DNA of 64,000 bases from Vicingus serpentipes (GTDB taxonomy: Bacteria; Bacteroidota; Bacteroidia; Flavobacteriales_E; Vicingaceae): positions 1-64,000 of the forward strand of contig JAGFIT010000014.1 of the NCBI GenBank assembly GCA_024103385.1, read 5' to 3'. A program made the position numbers and the translations under genes. Of this stretch, positions 56,012 through 63,265 are shown piece by piece (the stretch's first letter is position 1; each line of letters begins with the position of its first letter). The notes beneath the pieces were generated by a model. It made no database searches and had not been told where the DNA came from. It saw only the letters and a list, made by a program, of their open reading frames with translations.

Positions 56012-56991
56012 CTTTTAACAAGCAAAGAATGAAAAGAATAGGCAACATATATAACAAGATAATCAGCATTGAAAATCTACTTCTTGCCGATAAGATTGCT
56101 CAAAAAGGTAAATCAGAGCAATACGGAGTAAAACTTCATAACAGAAACAAAGAAACAAATATTAAGGAGTTACATTACTTATTGTCTTCAGGACAATATC
56201 GAACTTCCAATTATGATGTTTTCACTGTTTATGAACCAAAAGAACGTGTTGTTTATAGGCTACCTTATTACCCTGACAGAATTGTACATCATGCAATAAT
56301 GAATATCCTTGAACCAATATTTGTAAGTCATTTCACAGCTGATACCTACAGTTGTATCAAAGGGAGAGGGATACATCATTTATTAAGAAAACTAAAAACA
56401 GATTTAAAAGATGTTGGAGGCACAAAATACTGCCTAAAATTAGATATTAAGAAGTTTTATCCGAACATAGACCATGATGTATTAAAACACCTTTTAAGTA
56501 GAAAATTTAAGGATCAAAACTTGTTAAGCTTATTGTATGAAATAATTGATAGTGCTGAAGGGCTACCAATAGGGAATTATTTAAGTCAGTATTTTGCCAA
56601 CTTCTATTTGTCAAATTTCGACCATTGGATAAAAGAGGAATTAAAAGTAAAGTACTATTACCGTTATGCTGATGATATTGTAATACTATCTAACAATAAG
56701 AATCACTTACACATTATTTTAACGCATATTAAATCCTACTTAAAAGAGCATTTAAAATTAAGTGTTAAGCAAAATTATCAGGTATTTCCTGTTGAATCAA
56801 GAGGAATAGACTTTGTCGGATATGTCTTTTATCATACTCATATAAAATTGCGCAAGAGAATTAAACAAAATTTTGCAAGGAAACTTAAAAAAGGAGCTAG
56901 TGAAGAGACTATAGCTTCATACATGGGTTGGCTTAAACACGCCAATGCAATTAATCTAACTAAAAAACTTATCAATAATGAACAGCTTTAA
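56008..56991 (+). CDS. DGR reverse transcriptase
   Basis: 327 residues, compact RT without maturase, endonuclease or RNase H domain. Motifs: KYCLKLDIKKFYPNID with catalytic Asp146; GLPIGNYLSQYFANFYL (185-201), the DGR-type IGNxxSQ motif that replaces the QG-x-x-x-SP of retrons and group II introns; and YRYADDIVIL with catalytic YADD at 220-223. The thumb-like C-terminus ends at about 300. It copies the TR RNA with errors at adenines and the cDNA replaces VR sequence. ATG 56008 overlaps the leader stop; a second ATG at 56029 (MKRIGN) is possible. Confidence 0.95.
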   Translation: MTFNKQRMKRIGNIYNKIISIENLLLADKIAQKGKSEQYGVKLHNRNKETNIKELHYLLSSGQYRTSNYDVFTVYEPKERVVYRLPYYPDRIVHHAIMNILEPIFVSHFTADTYSCIKGRGIHHLLRKLKTDLKDVGGTKYCLKLDIKKFYPNIDHDVLKHLLSRKFKDQNLLSLLYEIIDSAEGLPIGNYLSQYFANFYLSNFDHWIKEELKVKYYYRYADDIVILSNNKNHLHIILTHIKSYLKEHLKLSVKQNYQVFPVESRGIDFVGYVFYHTHIKLRKRIKQNFARKLKKGASEETIASYMGWLKHANAINLTKKLINNEQL

Positions 56992-57274
56992 AGATTTTAA
57001 TATAAAACCTAAAATAAACTCCTTTGTTGGAGAGAAAATACAAGTACAAAAACTGTTTAATCTCCCCATAATAGTATTTGACTTTAAAATTGAACCATCA
57101 AAACAGAAAGAAGGTACCGAACTATTAACTCTTCAAATAGAAAAATCTGGTGAAAAAAGAATTGTTTTTACGGGCTCAACTGTATTGATAGATCAAATAA
57201 AAAGAGTTCCGGAAGATAAGTTCCCTTTTATTACTACAATAAAAGGAGATAACGATTATTATGAATTTACTTAG
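56978..57274 (+). CDS. Candidate DGR accessory protein (98 aa), overlaps the RT gene
   Basis: 98 residues starting MNSFKDFNIKPKINSFVGEK, beta-rich and basic, overlapping the RT stop by 14 nt. The later part LLTLQIEKSGEKRIVFTGST suggests a compact beta domain, possibly an OB-like nucleic-acid binder. It is not an Avd protein (Avd is a four-helix bundle of about 120 residues). I recall similar genes behind RTs in other Bacteroidota DGRs, but cannot confirm. Position and overlap make it the best accessory candidate. Confidence 0.65.
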   Translation: MNSFKDFNIKPKINSFVGEKIQVQKLFNLPIIVFDFKIEPSKQKEGTELLTLQIEKSGEKRIVFTGSTVLIDQIKRVPEDKFPFITTIKGDNDYYEFT

Positions 57275-57283
57275 ATATAAAAA

Positions 57284-57616
57284 ATGCTAACCATAACCCT
57301 CACCAAACAAGAAGCTAAAGAAGTGCTCTATAAAGCACCTGAAGGATTTCGATTTGCTAAAGCAGACGATTTCCATAATAATGGGGTAAGAAAAGAATCT
57401 GTGCAGATATTTATTTTACAAAGCAGCGATACTACAAAGCTATTGGAGTATCACTTTGGAAATCACACTTCTCGTAATTGGTTACAGTGGCTAATGGATC
57501 AGGAAAGAGTTTTTATAAAAACAGGAGATCGAGCAGCAGAACAAAGCAAATTTAACCACTTTATTGTACCAACAGAACAATACTTAATTAATGAAATTAA
57601 CAAAGGGAGGGCTTAA
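57284..57616 (+). CDS. Phage protein, unknown
   Basis: 110 residues, alpha/beta, no signal peptide (MLTITLTKQEAKEVLYKAPE; later RNWLQWLMDQERVFIKTG). It is 9 nt after the accessory candidate, so it may be in the same transcript as the DGR. Not recognised. Confidence 0.5.
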   Translation: MLTITLTKQEAKEVLYKAPEGFRFAKADDFHNNGVRKESVQIFILQSSDTTKLLEYHFGNHTSRNWLQWLMDQERVFIKTGDRAAEQSKFNHFIVPTEQYLINEINKGRA

Positions 57617-57714
57617 ACGTTCTTTAAATATTACTGCATAGGATAAATGAACTGAAAACTACCAAACCTAAACAGTTATAATCTAAAGCCCTCCCCTATT
57701 TAAAATAAATAAAA

Positions 57715-58107
57715 ATGAAAACAACACCATCCTATATCACTCCACCGCATTTAACAGTGTTAGGTATTAAGGTATGTAAAGATTGTGGCCATGCCATGAG
57801 CCAGGAAAACACCATTTGCTACCAATGTGGTTTTAACGAAGACGATATGGCCCTGCACGAAGATATTATTAACCGGAAATATCGGAAAGCATGGAACGAA
57901 AATAGCATGATGTATGTAGTTAAAGCTGAAAACAACCAGCTTTACAAAAACAACAACAAGCACCATATTATGCAAAATGGAGAGAACATTTGTGGTAATG
58001 TTTCCAAGGTTAAAACACAAATGTTAGGTAAACTGGATAAAATCACCATTAAAATTTTTAACCAAAATCCCTGTTCAATCTGTTTTCAGAAGTTGAATAG
58101 TAAGTAA
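57715..58107 (+). CDS. Zinc-ribbon phage protein, unknown
   Basis: 130 residues with two cysteine-pair clusters: CKDCGHAMSQENTICYQCG (about 21-39) forms a zinc ribbon, and a later NPCSICF pair sits near the end. The middle is unassigned. Likely a nucleic-acid-binding phage protein; the exact role is unknown. Confidence 0.5.
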   Translation: MKTTPSYITPPHLTVLGIKVCKDCGHAMSQENTICYQCGFNEDDMALHEDIINRKYRKAWNENSMMYVVKAENNQLYKNNNKHHIMQNGENICGNVSKVKTQMLGKLDKITIKIFNQNPCSICFQKLNSK

Positions 58108-58206
58108 CGTACTTGTATATGGTGCGTGAGGTACGAATGCAATATATACCGTGTTATATACTTTACGGAAAAATAGAACTGAATTTTAATTATAAAACTT
58201 AAAAAA

Positions 58207-58644
58207 ATGAAAACAATTTACATTACATCAGTAGTAGCAGTATTAATTTCGCTGGCCGTAGGAATTTCGGAGGCTTATTACTTCCATAATAATCCAACAG
58301 CAGCAAAAGAGTTTAATAGAAACCACCATTTTGAGTGGCATTTTTATGCCTCCTGGGTTAGAGTTGCCTTATTTACTCCTTTAGTAATATGGAATTTCAT
58401 AGTATTTGGAGGTGTAGAAATAATCATATTGACCACAATTATGATAGCCCTACCCTTTCCCTGGTTCCATGATGGGATATATTACACATTTAGAGATATA
58501 TTAAAACCAGGTACTTATCCCAAAAAATGGATAGATTTTAGCACAACAAGCTCTGCAAAACTTTCATTAAGTGCATGGTGGAGGATGCTGTTATTTATTA
58601 TTTACTTAGGATTAATTCCTTACTTACTTATGCAATACGGTTAA
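58207..58644 (+). CDS. Membrane protein, unknown
   Basis: 145 residues with about four hydrophobic segments (4-24, 48-66, 68-90, 118-142). No motif recognised. Phage membrane proteins in such regions can act in superinfection exclusion, but nothing here shows that. Followed 3 nt later by a small gene. Confidence 0.5.
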   Translation: MKTIYITSVVAVLISLAVGISEAYYFHNNPTAAKEFNRNHHFEWHFYASWVRVALFTPLVIWNFIVFGGVEIIILTTIMIALPFPWFHDGIYYTFRDILKPGTYPKKWIDFSTTSSAKLSLSAWWRMLLFIIYLGLIPYLLMQYG

Positions 58645-58646
58645 TT

Positions 58647-58817
58647 ATGAATTTAGAAGAAATTATTTTTAATAAAGAATTATGTGATATTTTAAGGGAT
58701 ATCGTTATAAATAGTCCCCTATCACTTAACGAAGCTTATACTTATATGTTACCTGCAATAAAATTTTTAAAAGGGCGACCACTCAAACGCACTCACTCTT
58801 ATGTTGCTAAAAACTAA
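58647..58817 (+). CDS. Small phage protein (56 aa), unknown
   Basis: Starting at ATG 58647 (MNLEEIIFNKELCDILRDIV) gives a 56-residue, mostly helical protein with a basic end. It directly follows the membrane-protein stop. The longer frame upstream overlaps the membrane gene and is not preferred. Not recognised. Confidence 0.45.
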   Translation: MNLEEIIFNKELCDILRDIVINSPLSLNEAYTYMLPAIKFLKGRPLKRTHSYVAKN

Positions 58818-58842
58818 CCATACACCTATGTATAGTCAATGT

Positions 58843-59274
58843 TTAGCCTTTTGATTCTATCAACTTATAAAAGGCAACTAAACCAGATTCATATCTTTTT
58901 TTTGCCGATGAAGTTGAGTAACTATTTGTATTAGCATAACCAAACATTTCTGCAATATCATCGTCTGTAATTCCTAATTCCTTTTTAACAAATCTTATGT
59001 TATAAATTTGTTTAACATTCCATTTTGAGGCATCTGTACTTTTAGAAGTATCAACTAAAAATGTATGGTAAACTTGATATTTTGAGTATTGTTCAGATTT
59101 TTCGATTAATTCATCTAAAGAATTATAAACAACTCTTTTTTCTTTTTTCACTTCATTTAAGCAACTTCTGCCTTTTAAAGTAGCTATTGCAAATGTTTCA
59201 TTGGCATATTTGTAAATAATATTAACCTCGTTATATTCATTTTTTAAGTTCTGTTCAAATTCAAATACTTTCAT
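58843..59274 (-). CDS. Phage protein with C-terminal helix-turn-helix-like region
   Basis: 143 residues on the minus strand, against its neighbours. The C-terminal half KKELGITDDDIAEMFGYANT reads like a helix-turn-helix of a regulator. The N-half is a mixed region without a known family. A minus-strand gene pair inside the rightward phage may be a lysogenic-conversion or moron unit; inferred from orientation only. Confidence 0.5.
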   Translation of the reverse strand: MKVFEFEQNLKNEYNEVNIIYKYANETFAIATLKGRSCLNEVKKEKRVVYNSLDELIEKSEQYSKYQVYHTFLVDTSKSTDASKWNVKQIYNIRFVKKELGITDDDIAEMFGYANTNSYSTSSAKKRYESGLVAFYKLIESKG

Positions 59275-59301
59275 AATTTCTATTTTTTAAAGTGTTATTT
59301 G

Positions 59302-59514
59302 TTAAGCAAAAGCAACAAATCCATTGATTTCCATAGTTTTTGGTCCTATACACCATTGAGGCACTTCTAATTCTGTTTCAGTCATTTTAATAACTGATTT
59401 TGGTAACCAAAATTTCCAAGTAGTTTCTTTTCCTCTTCCACCCACAACAACAGTTAATTCTACGTTTATTGCTTTTTCAGTTTCTCTTACGATTTTAAAG
59501 TTTGAAGTTTTCAT
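59302..59514 (-). CDS. Small phage protein (70 aa), unknown
   Basis: 70 residues, beta-rich (FKIVRETEKAINVELTVVV; TWKFWLPKSVIKMTETEL). Upstream partner of the 143-aa minus-strand gene, with 27 nt between. Upstream (59520-59560) lies an AT-rich promoter-like stretch. Not recognised. Confidence 0.5.
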   Translation of the reverse strand: MKTSNFKIVRETEKAINVELTVVVGGRGKETTWKFWLPKSVIKMTETELEVPQWCIGPKTMEINGFVAFA

Positions 59515-59710
59515 AATTTTTAGTTTTAATTGTTATTACTTGATTACCTTACAAATATAGGTATATGCCTAATAACTACCAAATATTATTTAAACTTTTT
59601 TATGTATTTACCTAAATTTTAACATTTTTAACACTTTTTATCACTCAATCGTAGTTTGGTTTTTGCAAAACCACGCCCTTTTAAAAATTTTACAGACAGG
59701 TAACACGTAA

Positions 59711-59881
59711 TATAATGCAGTTGCGGAATCACTCAAACCATATACGCAACCGACATCATATTACTATTCGGTAAACTCATCCGACTATGAAAGGGATTCT
59801 TTTATAGTTAAAAAACTTTCTTCAAAAGGATTTGGATCTAAACATATCTTAAGCACTATAAACGCTATTAACGATAATTAA
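59711..59881 (+). pseudogene. Startless 56-codon open frame, possible gene remnant
   Basis: A frame of 56 codons plus stop runs from just after a TAA to TAA at 59879-59881 and gives protein-like sequence (SLKPYTQPTSYYYSVNSSDY; KKLSSKGFGSKHILSTINAI) but has no ATG, GTG or TTG start. It may be the end of a decayed gene. The rest of the 59515-59904 gap shows nothing else coding. Confidence 0.35.
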
Positions 59882-59904
59882 TAACACACTATTAATAAAT
59901 AACT

Positions 59905-60150
59905 ATGAATAAAATAGAGATAAACAAAAGAAAATATAGCTATAAAATTGAGCCTAGTCTTAATATGGTAGAAGCTAAAATTTATAAAGAATGTAAATTA
60001 TTGTTTCAAATAGGCCAGCCTGATCACCAAATAACTATTCAGAGTAAATCATTTGGAAAATGGTATAGAAACCCAAATGAAGAAGATTACATCAACGCTA
60101 AAGCCTGGGCTGAAAATCAACTCAAATGGATCCTTAATGCTAATAAATAG
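59905..60150 (+). CDS. Small phage protein (81 aa), unknown
   Basis: 81 residues, basic, with an N-terminal beta part and a C-terminal helix (DYINAKAWAENQLKWILNAN). Followed by a strong terminator, marking the end of the early/middle region. Not recognised. Confidence 0.5.
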   Translation: MNKIEINKRKYSYKIEPSLNMVEAKIYKECKLLFQIGQPDHQITIQSKSFGKWYRNPNEEDYINAKAWAENQLKWILNANK

Positions 60151-60171
60151 TAATTAATTAACCATCTAATT

Positions 60172-60201
60172 AAACCCCGATCAAAAATGATCGGGGTTTT
60201 T
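60172..60201 (+). terminator. Strong rho-independent terminator
   Basis: AAACCCCGATCA / TGATCGGGGTTT with an AAAA loop and a following T-run. It separates early genes from the regulatory gap. Confidence 0.9.
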
Positions 60202-60705
60202 TATTGAAAAAAATCAAAAAAACGCACCTTCGGTTAAGGGAGTAGTAGCAGAATTTTTTGGCGTGGATTTTTTTGGTAAAAACTGCTTTTTATCATTTTT
60301 TTTTTACGTTTTTCGGTAACTTATGTTTTTTTTGTTACAATTATTAGTAAAAAATAAGTAATGGTTAATAAAATAAAGGTCTTGGGAGTTGTAACAAAAT
60401 GTAACAAACTACTTAAAATACCCTAAAAAATACAATCTTGTTACAATTTGTTACAATCAGTTACAATTTGTTACATATTTTGTTACACTTTGTTACATGG
60501 TTTAAAGTATTGATTAATAAATAGTTGTAACCAATTTGTAACATGTAACAAAAAAACTGCAATATTGCTGAGATCACTTTTTTGGTGTTTTTTTGGGTTT
60601 TGATAAAAATGCTAAAAAAACCATTATTACACCGACTTCTTCCTTGTCCTTTCTTTAAGTGTTAAATCAAATTATTATTGAAGTATAAATCAATAATAAA
60701 GCAGT
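60202..60705. other. Gene-free regulatory gap before the structural genes
   Basis: About 500 bp without a coding frame. It includes T-runs (60253-60310), the GTTAC repeat array (60332-60551) and an AT-rich leader before the ATG at 60706. The likely uses are late promoter control, a replication origin or packaging; the sequence alone does not decide. Confidence 0.6.
60332..60551. repeat. Phased array of TTGTTACAA-like 9-mers
   Basis: Forward copies begin at 60332, 60438, 60448, 60458, 60468, 60480 and 60490; inverted copies (TTGTAACAA type) lie at 60389, 60399, 60525, 60536 and 60544. Six consecutive forward copies are spaced 10, 10, 10, 12 and 10 bp, one helical turn. This is the architecture of an iteron or of a cooperative protein-binding array. 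Confidence 0.85.
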
Positions 60706-60972
60706 ATGAACAAGCATTTTACAAAAGATTACGACATCATTACTGATACTGAAAATCACATAGCAGCTAATGGTGGCGATAAACCATGGATGGGTATTGT
60801 GCCTCACGCAGATATGGATGTAGAATCAATTACTATTGAAGGTAGAGGTCAATTAACAGGGTCAGATGCAGATAATTATGTAGCTGATTTACCGGTTGGT
60901 ATTCCTTTTTTATGTCAAGTTACTCAAATTAAGCTTGGTGGTGGTGGTTGTAAAATGATTAAACCTAATTAA
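60706..60972 (+). CDS. Small phage structural-type protein (88 aa)
   Basis: 88 residues, beta-rich, acidic, with an all-beta C-half (ITIEGRGQLTGSDADNYVAD; CQVTQIKLGGGGCKMIKPN). The style resembles small head-decoration or fibre-attachment proteins, but I do not recognise a family. First gene after the regulatory gap and 3 nt before the next gene. Confidence 0.5.
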   Translation: MNKHFTKDYDIITDTENHIAANGGDKPWMGIVPHADMDVESITIEGRGQLTGSDADNYVADLPVGIPFLCQVTQIKLGGGGCKMIKPN

Positions 60973-60975
60973 TAG

Positions 60976-61746
60976 ATGCCGGGTATTGGTCAAGGTGTTG
61001 GTGTAGGTTTAAATTACATTCCAGGTAATGTATCTACGGATATTTTTCAGCAAATTTTTGCTGATTATAATTTTTACAACATGTGGACTTCTTTAAATGT
61101 TGTTATTGATGGTACTACAACGGTTTTTAACGATTATGCTGGAGAACATAATTTGACTAACTCTAGTGCTGCAAAACAACCATCTTACAATATATCTGGA
61201 AATGTAGGAACTATAGGCCTGCCTACGTTCACATTTGATGGTGTAAGTAATGAGATGGAAAAAATAACGAGCGACTGGAGGATATTAGACGCTACGGGCG
61301 AAATAATAAGTATTTTCAGGGTGTTATCAGGGAATTTCATCAACACATTAACATCCTACAATCCTGGTGCAAGAAATGATTTTGCACAAGTTGTAGGCGC
61401 AGGAACAGCAATGCAGATGGTTTGTGATGATTTATCCAACCCACCAAGAACAACGGCTAACGGAACAATTGATATAATTACATCAGCTCCAACTAATGTA
61501 CACACGATAGGTTGTAGGCCTGGAGATTATTATATGTATAATAATGGGGTTTCTGACGCTTTTAGTGCTTTTATAAACGGAAGTGATAATGGAGCTTGCT
61601 GGCTAGCTGAATTATCAGGAAGAACCGATATTAGTATTGGCCGATTTGCGAATATAGAGTGGTTAATGAGTGGGTATAGACCATATAGTAGCTTAACAGA
61701 TTCAGTTAATTTACATAACGAGTTATTAACAATTATTGGAACTTAG
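60976..61746 (+). CDS. Phage fibre/receptor-binding-like protein, LamG-type
   Basis: 256 residues. A Gly-rich opening (MPGIGQGVGVGLNYIPGN) is followed by a lectin-like beta-sandwich region with FTFDGVSNEMEKI, an inner TIGCRPGDYYMYNNG strand and the end FANIEWLMSGYRPYSSLTD, a layout seen in LamG/concanavalin-like phage fibre domains. It probably binds a surface glycan. It is not the DGR target. Confidence 0.55.
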   Translation: MPGIGQGVGVGLNYIPGNVSTDIFQQIFADYNFYNMWTSLNVVIDGTTTVFNDYAGEHNLTNSSAAKQPSYNISGNVGTIGLPTFTFDGVSNEMEKITSDWRILDATGEIISIFRVLSGNFINTLTSYNPGARNDFAQVVGAGTAMQMVCDDLSNPPRTTANGTIDIITSAPTNVHTIGCRPGDYYMYNNGVSDAFSAFINGSDNGACWLAELSGRTDISIGRFANIEWLMSGYRPYSSLTDSVNLHNELLTIIGT

Positions 61747-62043
61747 ATGGAGGATTTATTTTTACATACATGCTCCTCTATTGAGGACTTCTATATAAAA
61801 GAGAGAATAATTCATAATTTTCTAAAAGAAGATCCTATATATACTTCAGATTTTTATTGTGGAAAAAATGGACAGCCGGATTTATTTAATAAAGATGGTC
61901 TTCCTTTAATTCCAATGATAAAAAATAGACAACTAATAAGTAAGATAGAAAAGTTATCAGAAGTTAAATTTAAAAAAGAGGATAGGGACATTATTAAGAA
62001 AGATTTAATTTCTGTTCGAGTAAAAACCACTCTAAAGAACTAA
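61747..62043 (+). CDS. Phage protein (98 aa), unknown
   Basis: 98 residues starting right at the stop of the fibre gene. Charged and helical (MEDLFLHTCSSIEDFYIKER; KKEDRDIIKKDLISVRVKTT). Possibly a fibre chaperone by position; no motif supports it. Confidence 0.45.
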   Translation: MEDLFLHTCSSIEDFYIKERIIHNFLKEDPIYTSDFYCGKNGQPDLFNKDGLPLIPMIKNRQLISKIEKLSEVKFKKEDRDIIKKDLISVRVKTTLKN

Positions 62044-62120
62044 TCAACAATATTTATTAATTATCAACAAAGGGTTAAAGAGCTGTTTTTGTATTATTAA
62101 ATTTAAGGTGTTTAATAGTT

Positions 62121-62645
62121 ATGCCTAGTTACTACAAATTAGAAATAGACGTCTCTCCGCATGTAAAAAAATACATTGCTTACCACCTTTGCGATAATCC
62201 TGTGCACATTGATTTTGATGCAGATGTTAAGTTAGATAAAAACCATCATATTGGGCTTTTTATTCTTAGTTTAATTCAGAAACAATACAAGCTTCAAAAA
62301 AACAAGAAGGATATTAAGTACAACAATAAGAAAATTAATGCTAAAGTGAATGTATTACTTTCTGAGCGATACGAGAAAGATATAGATCCAAGGTGTAATA
62401 TGTTGGGGATTGATGAAAATGGAGTTAGAAAGCTAGATATGTTTGTTGATGGTCTTTTTCGTCAGGAGTTATTTTTATACCTTAATTCATATCAAATGGT
62501 TAAGGGCGAGAACAGAAAAATTAAAGAAGGAGCACTGCTTTTTTACAAAAAATATAGCCTTACTGACGAAGATATTCCGTTAGATACGCTTTTAAAAAGC
62601 TATAATAGGTATAGATTAAAAAATAAATTTCTAATAATCAATTAG
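62121..62645 (+). CDS. Phage protein (174 aa), unknown
   Basis: 174 residues, highly charged, starts MPSYYKLEIDVSPHVKKYIA; the middle is basic (KKDIKYNNKKINAKV) and the end reads DIPLDTLLKSYNRYRLKNKF. No signal peptide. Similar proteins occur in Bacteroidota prophages between regulatory and head genes, from memory. Function unknown. Confidence 0.5.
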   Translation: MPSYYKLEIDVSPHVKKYIAYHLCDNPVHIDFDADVKLDKNHHIGLFILSLIQKQYKLQKNKKDIKYNNKKINAKVNVLLSERYEKDIDPRCNMLGIDENGVRKLDMFVDGLFRQELFLYLNSYQMVKGENRKIKEGALLFYKKYSLTDEDIPLDTLLKSYNRYRLKNKFLIIN

Positions 62646-62690
62646 TTATACGGATTTGTACGCGATTGTCCATTATAAAATAAGTAAGCA

Positions 62691-63200
62691 ATGGGAGATT
62701 TAATTAAACAAGACGGTGATAATGTAGGAGGTTTTAATAAACTGGAAATCATTGATTTGGGCAACACTTCCTTTATTCCTGAACATCAGGATTTTGTTAT
62801 TTCAGACAATATACAACTCCTTAAAAATTGGTTTAACGTTGCTTTTACCTGGAAAACGTTAAAAGCAGATGACGGAGAAACAGAAAAAGACGGAGAAACC
62901 ATTTACAGACCTAACATTACTTTTTTTCACCCTAAAGAAAACGAAACCAGTTTGCAGTGGTTAAAGTATTATAATGAAAAAAACCTTATTGCTAAAATAA
63001 CCGATAACAATGGAAATGTAAGAATATACGGAAGCATAGAAGCTCCTTTGCGTTTAAGGTATAAATCGGTAGGTCCTTCTTCGTTTAGTGGAAGACCAGG
63101 TTATAGTGTTACTATTTATGGGTTATCACTTCTGCCAGGGTTATACTTTACAGGCAGCACTACCATCGATTCAGGATCAGGTTCCAGCTCAGGATCTTAA
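62691..63200 (+). CDS. Phage structural-type protein (169 aa), unknown
   Basis: 169 residues, beta-rich with many charged loops and a Ser/Gly tail (TTIDSGSGSSSGS). The late part IYGSIEAPLRLRYKSVGPSS and PGYSVTIYGLSLLPGLYF suggests a compact beta virion component. Located just before the head protease gene. Confidence 0.5.
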   Translation: MGDLIKQDGDNVGGFNKLEIIDLGNTSFIPEHQDFVISDNIQLLKNWFNVAFTWKTLKADDGETEKDGETIYRPNITFFHPKENETSLQWLKYYNEKNLIAKITDNNGNVRIYGSIEAPLRLRYKSVGPSSFSGRPGYSVTIYGLSLLPGLYFTGSTTIDSGSGSSSGS

Positions 63201-63265
63201 ATCTCATGTCCTTTATTGTACTCTTATAAAGCTATAAAATTGATGTATAGTTAATTACATCAATT

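Noticed and set aside
56008-56991. Retron or group II intron reverse transcriptase
   Set aside because: The RT has the DGR-type IGNxxSQ motif, lacks maturase and endonuclease domains, and the adjacent TR/VR pairs differ only at adenines, which retrons and introns do not show.
60332-60551. Possible CRISPR array
   Set aside because: The repeat is only 9 bp, occurs in both orientations, spacing is 10-12 bp in places, and no cas genes are near.
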